Origin: an uncultured Arachnia sp. | Lineage (GTDB): Bacteria > Actinomycetota > Actinomycetes > Propionibacteriales > Propionibacteriaceae | Assembly: GCA_934636715.1 (NCBI GenBank) | Contig: CAKUBE010000001.1 | Coordinates: 1 to 64,000, forward strand | DNA: 64,000 nucleotides | Direction of reading: 5' to 3' | In this document: positions 14,894-22,679 of the stretch, piece by piece | How the letters are laid out: every line of letters begins with the position of its first letter | How positions within the stretch are numbered: position 1 is the first letter of the stretch | Made by a program: the position numbers and the translations under genes | The notes under the pieces: generated by a model | Databases searched by the model: none | Told to the model about the DNA's origin: nothing | The model's input: the letters and a program-made list of their open reading frames with translations, nothing else

Positions 14894-14949
14894 ACCTGCG
14901 CAGGTTCCATCGGCTGTGCATATGCACAGCCAGCCGAATCTACGCAGGT
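14894..14949. repeat. 56-bp palindrome between tadA and the MFS gene
   Basis: The arms begin ACCTGCGCAGGTTC and end GAATCTACGCAGGT, with a perfect centre GGCTGTGCATATGCACAGCC. It starts right after the tadA stop and lies 20 bases before the stop of the convergent MFS gene. It probably acts as a bidirectional terminator. It shares its overall form (TAT at the core, outer arms with TGCA) but not its sequence with the 72-bp palindromes. Confidence 0.7.
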
Positions 14950-14968
14950 GTATGCACGGAGCGGTCGG

Positions 14969-16144
14969 TCAGTGACTGGAGATCGGGACGCGAAGGTCGG
15001 GCTGGGCGTTCCGGAACACGACGGCGACGAGCACCGCGAGGACCACGACCACGACGCTGACCATCAGGCCGCCGGAGCCGCCCACGTGGTCGATGGCGAT
15101 GCCCGCCGCGGCCGAGCCCACCGAGGCGCCGAGCAGCTGCCCGGTGCCTATCCAGCCGTAGGCCTCCGCGGTGTCGGCGAAGTCGACGCTCCCGGCGATC
15201 ACCGACGACACGGCCGCCAGCGCCGGCGCGCAGCCGATGCCGGCGAGGAACAGCGCGAACGAGAGGCCCCAGAAGCCTCCCGCCAGGGCCACCGCCGCGC
15301 CGAAGCCCAGCGCGACCACGCCCATCCGGAGAGCCAGCGACCACCGGGTCAGCGGCCGGTTGCCCGCGTACAGTCCGCCGATCAGCGAGCCGATGGAGCA
15401 GATCGCCAAGGCCACGCCGACAGAGAGCGAGCCCTCGCCGAGGGTGGCGACGACGGCGGCCTCCATGGCCGCGAAGCCCCCGATGAGCAGGAGCGACGTG
15501 ACGACCATCAGGATGACGGAGTGGTTGCGCATGACGCCGCCCAGGCGTCGGTTGGTGGCCGGGATCTCCGTGTTCCTGACGATCGGCGCGAGCGCGAACA
15601 CGAGCCCTCCGGCGACCTGGATGCCGGCGACGACCAGCAGCGCCGTCGTCGTGCCGAGGCCGGCGACGAGCAGCGTGATCACCACGGGCCCGAACACCCA
15701 GATCAGTTCCTGCAGGGCGGCGTCCAGGGAGAAGAGCGGCGTGATCAGGTGCGGCGGCGCCAGGTGCGGGTACAGCGTGCGCACGGCAGGCACCACGGGC
15801 GGCATCGCCGCCCCGCCGACGGCGCCGAGCGCCATCATCCCGGCCAGCGGGAGAGGCGCGACGACGAGCGCGACGATGGCGGCCACGGAGACCCCGAGCG
15901 TGACGAGCAGCACGCGGGTGGTCCCGAACCGGCTGAGCTGCCGCGACACGATGGGTCCCGCGATGGCGGTGCCGACCGAGAACGCGGCGAGGACCAACCC
16001 GGCCGCGGTGTAGGTCCCCGTGCGGTGCTCGACCAGCATCAGGATGCCGAGCGAGTACATGCCCGCGGGGAACCGCGCGATCAACTGGGTGGTGATCACG
16101 AGGCCGAGGCCGGGAAGCTTGAGGAGTGCCTGAAAATCGCGCAC
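14969..16144 (-). CDS. MFS transporter
   Basis: A 391-residue integral membrane protein with about twelve hydrophobic segments in two halves separated by a charged loop (APIVRNTEIPATNRRLGGV, about residues 185-205). The conserved loop between helices 2 and 3 is RQLSRFGTTRVLL, a weak version of the MFS motif. It resembles actinobacterial MFS proteins of unknown substrate in which the second TM begins with ARFPAGMYSLGILML. The GTG at 16144 is the start. No neighbouring gene indicates a substrate; an efflux role is only a default guess. Confidence 0.83.
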   Translation of the reverse strand: MRDFQALLKLPGLGLVITTQLIARFPAGMYSLGILMLVEHRTGTYTAAGLVLAAFSVGTAIAGPIVSRQLSRFGTTRVLLVTLGVSVAAIVALVVAPLPLAGMMALGAVGGAAMPPVVPAVRTLYPHLAPPHLITPLFSLDAALQELIWVFGPVVITLLVAGLGTTTALLVVAGIQVAGGLVFALAPIVRNTEIPATNRRLGGVMRNHSVILMVVTSLLLIGGFAAMEAAVVATLGEGSLSVGVALAICSIGSLIGGLYAGNRPLTRWSLALRMGVVALGFGAAVALAGGFWGLSFALFLAGIGCAPALAAVSSVIAGSVDFADTAEAYGWIGTGQLLGASVGSAAAGIAIDHVGGSGGLMVSVVVVVLAVLVAVVFRNAQPDLRVPISSH

Positions 16145-16196
16145 CGGCCAACTCTAGAGGGTCTCGGGAGCGCTCTGCTCCGCCAGCCGATGTCGA

Positions 16197-16226
16197 TTCG
16201 CCTCGTAGCGCGCGCGTCGGTAACAT
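16197..16226 (+). promoter_or_regulatory. Possible promoter of tRNA-Ser(CGA)
   Basis: TTCGCC (16197-16202) and TAACAT (16221-16226) have an 18-base spacer and lie 8 bases before the tRNA. The boxes are moderate matches. Confidence 0.35.
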
Positions 16227-16233
16227 GGAACAC

Positions 16234-16318
16234 GGTGATGTGTCTGAGCGGCCGAAAGAGCTCGCCTCGAAAGCGAGAGTAGGGAAACCTACCGGGGGTT
16301 CAAATCCCTCCATCACCG
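16234..16318 (+). tRNA. tRNA-Ser (anticodon CGA)
   Basis: Acceptor GGTGATG/CATCACC, anticodon arm TCGC-CTCGAAA-GCGA (anticodon CGA, reading TCG), a class II variable arm (GTAGGGAAACCTAC) and a T arm GGGGGTTCAAATCCCTC are visible in 85 nt. CCA is not encoded: the following bases are CCG. Confidence 0.96.
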
Positions 16319-16327
16319 CCGAAGAAA

Positions 16328-16358
16328 CCGGGCCCGGATCCTTGAGATCCGGGCCCGG
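16328..16358 (+). terminator. Hairpin terminator after tRNA-Ser(CGA)
   Basis: A 13-bp stem CCGGGCCCGGATC / GATCCGGGCCCGG with a CTTGA loop starts 10 bases after the tRNA. There is no strong T run but the position is diagnostic. Confidence 0.75.
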
Positions 16359-16425
16359 CTTCGTACCAGGAGGCCGCGGGTAGCTCTTCGCGGGCATATC
16401 GGAAGCGTCCCGGATCGCTTGATCC

Positions 16426-16497
16426 GCGCACAGATCTCTGTATACGCGGACGAAGGCATATATAGCCGCTCATCGACGTATACAGAGATCTGTGCAC
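16426..16497. repeat. 72-bp TATATA-core palindromic repeat, copy 2
   Basis: Outer arms GCGCACAGATCTCTGTAT and ATACAGAGATCTGTGCAC pair almost perfectly. The inner arms (ACGCGGACGAAGGC and GCCGCTCATCGACGT) pair with several mismatches around TATATA. It lies between the tRNA-Ser terminator and the 3' end of the convergent LytR_C gene. Confidence 0.9.
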
Positions 16498-16519
16498 GCC
16501 GGGATGGGCCGGAGCTGTA

Positions 16520-17050
16520 TCAGGGCTCCTGGCTGGCGGACGGGCTCGGCGAAGGCGACGCCGTCGTCGTCGGCATGACGCACAGGTTGCCGTCGGTCTC
16601 GACCTTCGTCAGGGGCTTCTTGACCGGCTCCGGCTTCTCGCTGCCCAGGAGGAGGTCGACGGTGCCGTCGACGCGGTCGTCGAACTCGAGCGTGGCGTTC
16701 TCGTAGTGCGAGGCCACCAGCGTCATCGACGGCTCCTCGCGCTTGTTGCCGCGCACGAGGGGAGAGGTGATGCGCTCCTCGACGTTGTCGACCTTGATCA
16801 CGGTGAAGCCCTTGTCGCGCATCCGCTGCGCCTCACGGGAGGCGAGCCCGGAGGTGAAGCCGCCGTTGAACACGCGCAGGGAGACCTGCTCGGGAGTGAC
16901 CTCGTCTGCCGGCATCGTGACGCACGGGGTCGGCGTCGGCGTCGGCAGCGGGGCGGTGAGTTCCCTCCACCCCCACATGACCCCCCAGATGAGCACGCCC
17001 AGCAGGCCCAGCATGATGATCGGGGTGGCGATGAGGCGGAAGATGCGCAT
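16520..17050 (-). CDS. Membrane-anchored LytR C-terminal domain protein
   Basis: A 176-residue protein with one N-terminal transmembrane helix (about residues 5-28), a Pro/Thr spacer (PLPTPTPTP) and a LytR_C domain (about residues 50-115: VSLRVFNGGFTSGLASREAQ and RMRDKGFTVIKVDNVEE). The C-terminus is Ser/Pro-rich. LytR_C domains occur at the end of LCP proteins and as stand-alone membrane proteins in actinobacteria; the role at the cell wall is not established. It begins 1 base after the preceding minus-strand gene stops, so the two form an operon. Confidence 0.85.
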   Translation of the reverse strand: MRIFRLIATPIIMLGLLGVLIWGVMWGWRELTAPLPTPTPTPCVTMPADEVTPEQVSLRVFNGGFTSGLASREAQRMRDKGFTVIKVDNVEERITSPLVRGNKREEPSMTLVASHYENATLEFDDRVDGTVDLLLGSEKPEPVKKPLTKVETDGNLCVMPTTTASPSPSPSASQEP

Positions 17051-17051
17051 G

Positions 17052-17345
17052 TCAGCTCAATTCCAGCACTCGCGCGTGCATCGTCTGGCGCTGCTGCAGC
17101 GCGGCCCGGAGCGCACGATGCAGCCCGTCCTCGAGGTACATCTCGCCGCGGTAGGCGACGACGTGGGCGAAGAGATCGCCGTAGAAGGTGGAGTCCTCCT
17201 CCAGGAGAGCCTCGAGATCGAGAGTGCGCTTGGTGGTCACGAGTTCGTCGAGCCGCACCTGATGCGGAGCAATCGCGATCCACTGCTTCTGCGTGTAGCC
17301 GTGGTCCGGGTACGGGCGCGTGTCGCCGACTCTCTTGAAGATCAC
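17052..17345 (-). CDS. Conserved actinobacterial protein (often labelled VapB-like antitoxin)
   Basis: A 97-residue protein with IFKRVGDTRPYPDHGYTQ at the start and then VRLDELVTTKRTLDLEALLE, DSTFYGDLFAHVVAYRGEMY and LEDGLHRALRAALQQRQ. Database entries for this family are commonly called VapB antitoxins, but there is no toxin next to it and the LEDGLHRAL-type motif looks more like a ParB/sulfiredoxin-like fold; I would not accept the antitoxin name. It is a constant partner of the LytR_C gene in actinobacteria. I chose the GTG at 17345; an ATG at 17372 would add nine residues. Confidence 0.78.
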   Translation of the reverse strand: MIFKRVGDTRPYPDHGYTQKQWIAIAPHQVRLDELVTTKRTLDLEALLEEDSTFYGDLFAHVVAYRGEMYLEDGLHRALRAALQQRQTMHARVLELS

Positions 17346-17463
17346 GGAGCCCAGACTAGTGGTGCTCGCCAATATTGGGGTGCTGTTGGCTGTGATTGGG
17401 GTGGATGCTTCGCGCGGCGGCTACCCCGCCCGCTCGCAAAGGGGATGTGGAAAGGTAGTGCTC

Positions 17464-19155
17464 GTGAGCCAGATTGACCTGATCAAGAGCGGATACGCCT
17501 TCGAGGGCGAGACCGCTGTCCTCGGTGTCGCACTCGACGACGCCCCCGTGCTCGATGCGCCCATTCGCATCCCCATCGCGATGTTCAACCGCCACGGCCT
17601 CGTCGCCGGAGCGACCGGAACGGGCAAGACGAAGACCCTGCAGGTGATGGCCGAGGCGCTGAGCACCGCGGGCGTCCCGGTGTTCGCCGCCGACATCAAG
17701 GGCGACCTCAGCGGCATGGCCTCCCCGGGCGAGGCGAGCGAGAAACTCCTCGCGCGTACGGCCGCGCAGGGCCAGGACTGGCAGCCCACCGGCTTCCCGA
17801 CCGAGTTCTACGCCCTGGGCGGGGAGGGCATCGGCATCCCGCTGCGCGCCACCGTCGCGTCGTTCGGCCCCATCCTGCTGTCGAAGGTGCTGGGCCTGAA
17901 CCAGGTGCAGGAGTCGTCGCTGGGGCTCGTCTTCCACTACTCCGACAAGGCGGGGCTCCCGCTGCTCGACCTCAAGGACCTGATCGAGCTGCTGAAGTTC
18001 CTCACCTCCGACGAGGGCAAGGCCGAGCTGAAGGGCATCGGCGGCGTATCGACGGCGACGGCGGGCGTCATCCTGCGCGCGCTGGTCACCCTCGCCGACC
18101 AGGGCGGCGACGCGTTCTTCGGCGAACCCGAGTTCGACTCGTCGGAACTGCTGCGCACGGCATCCGACGGCCGCGGCGTCGTCTCCCTGCTGGAGCTGCC
18201 GCAGCTCGCGAGCCGCCCCGCGCTGTTCTCGACCTTCCTGATGTGGCTGCTGGCCGACATGTTCGAGTCGCTGCCCGAGGTGGGCGACATCGAGAAGCCC
18301 AAGCTGGTGTTCTTCTTCGACGAGGCCCACCTGTTGTTCAACGACGCGTCGAAGGCGTTCCTCTCGGCGATCACCCAGACCGTGCGGCTGATCCGCTCCA
18401 AGGGCGTGGGCGTGTTCTTTGTCACGCAGACGCCCAAGGACGTGCCCGACGACGTCCTCGCGCAGCTCGGCTCGCGCGTGCAGCACCAACTCCGCGCGCA
18501 CACCCCGAACGACGCGAAGGCGCTGCGGGCCACCGTCGCCACCTACCCCAACTCCGGCTACGACCTCGAGCAGGTGCTGCAGCAGCTGGGCACCGGCGAG
18601 GCGATCGTCACGGTGATGAGCGAGAAGGGCGCTCCCACTCCGGTGGCGCGCACGCGGATCTGGGCCCCGACGTCGCTCATGGCCCCGACCCCCGAGGAGA
18701 CGATGCGGGCCGCCGTCGCCGCGTCCCCGTTGTCGGCGCGGTACGGCACGCCGATCGACCGGGAGTCGGCCTACGAGATCCTCAGCGCGAAGCTGAACGA
18801 GGGCGCTGCGCGCGCCGAGGCGGAGCGCCTCGAGAAGGAGCGCGCGGCGGCTGAGGCCGCTGCCGAGAAGGAGCGGGTCGCGTCCCAGAAGGCGGAGGCC
18901 GCGGCGGAGAAGGAGCGCCAGCGCATCGAGCGCGAGGCCGACGCCGAACTCGCCCGCCTCGATCGCGAGGCCGCCCGCGCCCGTGCCCAGGCCGAGAAGG
19001 AGGCCAAGGCGGCGGAGGCGGCGCGCCGCAAGTGGGAGAAGGAGAACCCCACGCTCATGGAGCAGGTGACGAAGTCGTCGGTGTTCAAGGACCTCGTCCG
19101 CACCGCCGGACGGGAGATCATCCGAGGCCTCTTCGGCACGGGGAAGCGCCGCTGA
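17464..19155 (+). CDS. HerA/DUF853-like P-loop ATPase
   Basis: A 563-residue cytoplasmic ATPase. The Walker A is GATGTGKTKTLQ (about residue 55) after FNRHGLVA, and the Walker B is LVFFFDEAHLLF (about residue 285). FVTQTPKDVPDDVLAQLGSR follows, the sensor region of the DUF853 group. The last 120 residues are an Ala/Glu/Lys/Arg-rich coiled coil ending in VFKDLVRTAGREIIRGLFG. HerA relatives are DNA-translocating hexamers, but the DUF853 branch has no established role and no NurA nuclease partner is present here. The GTG at 17464 has GAAAGG upstream. It is divergent from the preceding operon. Confidence 0.9.
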   Translation: MSQIDLIKSGYAFEGETAVLGVALDDAPVLDAPIRIPIAMFNRHGLVAGATGTGKTKTLQVMAEALSTAGVPVFAADIKGDLSGMASPGEASEKLLARTAAQGQDWQPTGFPTEFYALGGEGIGIPLRATVASFGPILLSKVLGLNQVQESSLGLVFHYSDKAGLPLLDLKDLIELLKFLTSDEGKAELKGIGGVSTATAGVILRALVTLADQGGDAFFGEPEFDSSELLRTASDGRGVVSLLELPQLASRPALFSTFLMWLLADMFESLPEVGDIEKPKLVFFFDEAHLLFNDASKAFLSAITQTVRLIRSKGVGVFFVTQTPKDVPDDVLAQLGSRVQHQLRAHTPNDAKALRATVATYPNSGYDLEQVLQQLGTGEAIVTVMSEKGAPTPVARTRIWAPTSLMAPTPEETMRAAVAASPLSARYGTPIDRESAYEILSAKLNEGAARAEAERLEKERAAAEAAAEKERVASQKAEAAAEKERQRIEREADAELARLDREAARARAQAEKEAKAAEAARRKWEKENPTLMEQVTKSSVFKDLVRTAGREIIRGLFGTGKRR

Positions 19156-19193
19156 TCTCCTCGGGCTGCGGACGAGGCTGAAACCCGGTGCAG

Positions 19194-19218
19194 TGAACCG
19201 GGAGGGTCACCGCGTCTC
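19194..19218 (+). promoter_or_regulatory. Possible ECF-type promoter of the sigma factor gene
   Basis: TGAACC (19194-19199) and CGTCTC (19213-19218) resemble the -35 GAAC and -10 CGTC boxes of ECF sigma factors at a suitable distance, 20 bases before the GTG start. This would give autoregulation by the sigma factor encoded next. Confidence 0.45.
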
Positions 19219-19237
19219 TAGAGATATGGAGGCTGCC

Positions 19238-19750
19238 GTGGAATCCGCGAGCCGGACCGGGTCCGGCTTCGACGGCTTCGTCGCCGAGCGCGCGACGTCG
19301 CTCCACCACGCGGCTTGGCTGCTGACGGGGGATGCGCACTACGCCGAGGACCTCGTCCAGACGGCGCTGTCGAAGACCTACGGCCGCTACGAGTCGTTCG
19401 ACAACGACCGGCATTTCGAGGCCTACGTGCGCACCACGCTCTACCGGACGTTCGTGTCCTGGTGGCGCCGCCTCCAGTGGCGCTCGGAGATCCCCTCGGA
19501 CGCCCCGCCCGAAGGCCCGGCGACGGCGGCCGGGGACGCGGCACGCGGCGCGGACATCGCCCGCGCCCTCGCCGCGTTGCCCCGGATCCAGCGCGCGGCG
19601 CTGGTGCTGCGCTACTTCGAGGACCGGCCGACCAAGGAAGTCGCCGAGCTCTTGCGCCTGCCCGAGGGCACCGTCACCTCGCACGTCAGCAGGGGGCTCG
19701 CCGCCCTGCGGACGTCGCCGCACCTCGCAGAGGGGGAAGACCATGGATGA
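19238..19750 (+). CDS. SigE-family ECF RNA polymerase sigma factor
   Basis: A 170-residue sigma factor. Region 2 (AAWLLTGDAHYAEDLVQTAL, then SKTYGRYESF and YVRTTLYRTFVSWWRR) and region 4 (LPRIQRAALVLRYFEDRPTK and LLRLPEGTVTSHVSRGLAAL) identify the actinobacterial SigE-like group. I chose the GTG at 19238 because GGAGG lies 5 bases upstream; an ATG 12 bases earlier would place this ribosome site inside the gene. Its stop overlaps the start of the downstream membrane-protein gene by 8 bases, the usual arrangement of a sigma factor with its regulator. Confidence 0.9.
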   Translation: MESASRTGSGFDGFVAERATSLHHAAWLLTGDAHYAEDLVQTALSKTYGRYESFDNDRHFEAYVRTTLYRTFVSWWRRLQWRSEIPSDAPPEGPATAAGDAARGADIARALAALPRIQRAALVLRYFEDRPTKEVAELLRLPEGTVTSHVSRGLAALRTSPHLAEGEDHG

Positions 19751-21206
19751 ATCCGAGTTCCGCGACGCCCTGCGCGCCGCGACGCCGCCGTCTGCGCACG
19801 TGGGGGGCTGGGCCGACGCCAGCCGACGACGGGCCTACCGGCGTCGGGCGGCGGTGGGTGCCCTGGCCGTCGTCGTCGTGGCGACGGCGGTGGGAGTGCC
19901 GCTGCTGGCGAGGGGTCCCGCGCCCATCGTCGCCTCGCCGGGGCCGTCGACCACGGCGCCGACGTCGCCCGTGCCGGAGCCCACCGCGACGGCTCCAGGA
20001 GACGGTGGACTGGTGCGCGGCGCGTGCGCCGACCTCGCGTCGGGCGCGTTGAAGGCCGAGGACCTGCCGTCGTCGGAGAACCTCCCCGCCGGTGCCAGCC
20101 AGGCTTGGCTGTGTGGCTGGAGCAGCGGATTCGGCCAGGTTGGCGTCGGGCCGATCGAGCCGCTGACGACCGATCCCGACCGCGTCGTCGACGCCGTCAA
20201 TGCGCTCCCGACGCTGAGGGTCGACGGCTGCACCGACGTGGGAGGGCTCGTCTACACGGTGGTGGTTGAGTACCCGGACGGCGCGCGGACGGCGGTGGCG
20301 GCGGAGACGGTGAACTGCGAGTGGGTCGGCGGCTGGGACGGCCGCACCGGGGGCGCCGCGCTGCTCGACACGCTCAAGGGATTCTGGGAGCAGCAGCGGG
20401 CCTCCGCTCCGGCTTTCGAGGACGATGTCGACCTATGCCGCGCCTACCCCGCGAAGTGGGAGGATCCCACCGGGATCTCGTCCTTCCTGCCGGTGCGCAG
20501 GGCATCTCTTACTCGCGGCGTCGTCTGCGGACTGGCGGCGGACGCGACCGACTTCGCCGGGGAGGCCGTCTCGCGCGCGCTGCCCGCGGAGTTCGTCGCG
20601 GCGCTCGCCGACGCCGAGCTTTCCCCCCGCGACGGCTGGGGGGTGCCTCGCGGGCTGCCCTACCTCGTGCTGCTGAACGAGCACGGCGACCCGGTGACGT
20701 TCCTGGTCGACGCCGCGGGCCGGATCGTTGCGGACGAGCACACGGGCGAGTGGGCTGCGGGGTCGTGGGAGCCGTCGGGTGCCGCTGCGGACCTCTGGAG
20801 CGAAGCCCTGCAGGGCCTGCGCACCACCCCCTTCTACGAGCGCCCGGCTGAGTGCGACGGCGACTTCTCCGAGGCGCCCCCGGCCGACCCCGCGAAGATC
20901 GTTGGCGGGTGGGCGTGCGTGGGCGACTGGGCGATCCCCGAGCTCGGCCCGGAGCTGAGTCCCGACCTCGCCGCGGAGCTCGGCCGGCGGTTCGCCGCCG
21001 AGGCCACGCCGACAGAGTGGGGCACCCGCGACGGCGCCAACCAGATCGTCCTCGTTGACCGGTCTGGCCGTCTCATGCCGCTGTACTGGAGCACCCAGAC
21101 GCCGATCACGCTGGTCGACGAGTTGGACTCGCGCCTGTGGACGGTGCCCGACGATCTGGTCGCGGAACTGCGTCGGCACGGTCTCGAGTTCATTGCCGAG
21201 GGCTGA
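19743..21206 (+). CDS. Membrane protein coupled to the sigma factor, putative anti-sigma partner
   Basis: 487 residues. A short cytoplasmic N-terminus (FRDALRAATPP, about 30 residues) precedes one transmembrane helix (AVGALAVVVVATAVGVPLLA, about residues 36-56), a Pro/Thr-rich linker and a large extracellular domain containing eight or so cysteines (CADLASG, LCGWSSG, GCTDVGG, VNCEWVG, DLCRAYP, VVCGLAA, AECDGDF, WACVGDW). The paired cysteines suggest disulfides. The N-terminus is too short for a classical ZAS anti-sigma domain and lacks its zinc motif, so the anti-sigma role is inferred only from the 8-base overlap with the sigma gene. The extracellular part resembles no family I recognise. 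Confidence 0.72.
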   Translation: MDESEFRDALRAATPPSAHVGGWADASRRRAYRRRAAVGALAVVVVATAVGVPLLARGPAPIVASPGPSTTAPTSPVPEPTATAPGDGGLVRGACADLASGALKAEDLPSSENLPAGASQAWLCGWSSGFGQVGVGPIEPLTTDPDRVVDAVNALPTLRVDGCTDVGGLVYTVVVEYPDGARTAVAAETVNCEWVGGWDGRTGGAALLDTLKGFWEQQRASAPAFEDDVDLCRAYPAKWEDPTGISSFLPVRRASLTRGVVCGLAADATDFAGEAVSRALPAEFVAALADAELSPRDGWGVPRGLPYLVLLNEHGDPVTFLVDAAGRIVADEHTGEWAAGSWEPSGAAADLWSEALQGLRTTPFYERPAECDGDFSEAPPADPAKIVGGWACVGDWAIPELGPELSPDLAAELGRRFAAEATPTEWGTRDGANQIVLVDRSGRLMPLYWSTQTPITLVDELDSRLWTVPDDLVAELRRHGLEFIAEG

Positions 21207-21224
21207 GCCCGGATCGACGGGCGG

Positions 21225-22613
21225 TCAGCTGACGGTGTAGCGCTCGACCGACGGGTCGTTGCGGATCCCGTCCGTGAGGGCCTGGGTCTGCTCGGCGAGC
21301 GCCTCGGCGCTCAGCTCTCCGTCCAGGAAGCGCGCCCAGAGCGGCGTGAGGCTCGTGGAGAGGCCGTAGTAGCTCGTGAATCGCCAGCTGAACAGGTCAT
21401 CGCCGGCGTCGGCGATCATCCTCGTCTGCGACGTCAGGGCCGACGACGCCAGGTCGGCGGGCACGGAGTTGCGCACCACCGTCGGGACCAGGTTCTGCCG
21501 CGAGAACTCCGCCGCGGCCTCCGGGGTCAGCAGCTCGCGGAGGAGTGCCAGGCCGCCGTCGGTGTTGGCGGCGCGCGTGGGGACGAGGAACTGCTCGGTC
21601 GCGGTGAGGTGCACCGCCGCGGGGGCGAGCATGGGCGACGACGTCAGCGTCGGGACGGGGACGGCGGCGAGCTCGAAATCGACGGGTGTGCTGGGCTCGG
21701 TCTCGCGCACGATCCACGACCCCGCGGGATACAGCAGTGCGCGGCCCTTGCGGGTCCACTCCTGCTGGGCCTTCAGATAGTCGCCGCCGGACAGCACGAA
21801 CCCGGCCGTCACGCAGTCCTCGAGCGCGCGCAGAACCCCCAGAACCGCGGGATGCTCCCAGGCGCCCTCGGCCAGGTCGTCGAGCGCGACCCGGACCTCG
21901 TGCCCGCCCTCCTTGATGGCCGACGAGATGGCGAGTTCGAGGTAGTAGTCGGCCGCGTCGGTGCCGTACACGAACAGCGACGTGCCGGCGCTCTTCGCCC
22001 GTTCGCCGAGGTCGAGCATGCCATCCCAGGTGGTGGGGATCGTCCAGCCCTCCGCGGCGAGGCGGTGCGCCGAGTGCCAGAGCCCGAAGACCGTCAGCAC
22101 GTAGGGGAGCGCCAGTTGGTGGTTGTCGACCGTGCCCGCCGCCCGGACGACGGGGAAGAGCGCGTCCGACAGCGGGGCGCCGGCCTCGTCGGGCGTCGCG
22201 AGGAAGTCGTCGAGGGGAAGCAGCTCGTCCCGCAACGCGGACACGGGGAGCGCATCCGCTCCGGAGTTGCCGATCAGGTCTGGCGGCGTGGCGTCGCTCT
22301 CGAAGCGCGGCTGGAGTTCCGTGGCGACGGCGGCCACCGCCTCGACCCGGACGTTCAGCCCCGGGTAGCGCTTCGTGAGCCGCTCCCCGGCGGCGGTCAC
22401 GAACGAGGTGCCGAACGCGCCGTCGAAGACGACGGCCTCGATGGAGGTCGAGTCGCCCGGGCGGCTGGGCCACGCGGTGGGGGTGGGCGTCGGCACGAGC
22501 GTCGGCGGAGGGACCGGAGGCGCCGGCACGCGTGTGCACGCCGCGACTGCCCCGACGGCGCTCACGGCGAGCGCAGCCAGAAGGGCTCTCCTACCGACCT
22601 CGGGAACCTCCAT
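21225..22613 (-). CDS. Sugar ABC transporter substrate-binding lipoprotein (NgcE-like)
   Basis: A 462-residue exported lipoprotein. The N-terminus carries RR, a hydrophobic stretch (ALLAALAVSAVGAVAAC) and a lipobox ending at Cys, so it is lipid-anchored, perhaps exported by Tat. The mature part is a family 1 solute-binding protein with GMLDLGERAKSAGTSLFVYG and DAADYYLELAISSAIKEGG, and LLYPAGSWIVRE, the pattern of the N-acetylglucosamine/diacetylchitobiose-binding NgcE group. No permease or ATPase genes adjoin it, so it is an orphan receptor. The ATG at 22613 has AAGGCGAG upstream. Confidence 0.85.
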   Translation of the reverse strand: MEVPEVGRRALLAALAVSAVGAVAACTRVPAPPVPPPTLVPTPTPTAWPSRPGDSTSIEAVVFDGAFGTSFVTAAGERLTKRYPGLNVRVEAVAAVATELQPRFESDATPPDLIGNSGADALPVSALRDELLPLDDFLATPDEAGAPLSDALFPVVRAAGTVDNHQLALPYVLTVFGLWHSAHRLAAEGWTIPTTWDGMLDLGERAKSAGTSLFVYGTDAADYYLELAISSAIKEGGHEVRVALDDLAEGAWEHPAVLGVLRALEDCVTAGFVLSGGDYLKAQQEWTRKGRALLYPAGSWIVRETEPSTPVDFELAAVPVPTLTSSPMLAPAAVHLTATEQFLVPTRAANTDGGLALLRELLTPEAAAEFSRQNLVPTVVRNSVPADLASSALTSQTRMIADAGDDLFSWRFTSYYGLSTSLTPLWARFLDGELSAEALAEQTQALTDGIRNDPSVERYTVS

Positions 22614-22627
22614 GATCAACTCGCCTT

Positions 22628-22676
22628 CATTGGTTGAGACACGTCCTAGCGCCTCACGGCCCGGCTCAACCAGCGG
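22628..22676. repeat. Variant GGTTGAG...GTCGAAACC repeat, reverse orientation
   Basis: The segment runs CATTGGTTGAGACACG to GGCCCGGCTCAACCAGCGG, matching the reverse complement of the family at both ends. It lies in the leader of the substrate-binding lipoprotein gene, between it and lysC. Confidence 0.6.
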
Positions 22677-22679
22677 TTA

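Noticed and set aside
17052..17345. Toxin-antitoxin interpretation of the VapB-labelled gene
   Set aside because: There is no toxin gene beside it; it pairs with the LytR_C gene and its LEDGLHRAL region does not look like an AbrB or ribbon-helix-helix antitoxin.
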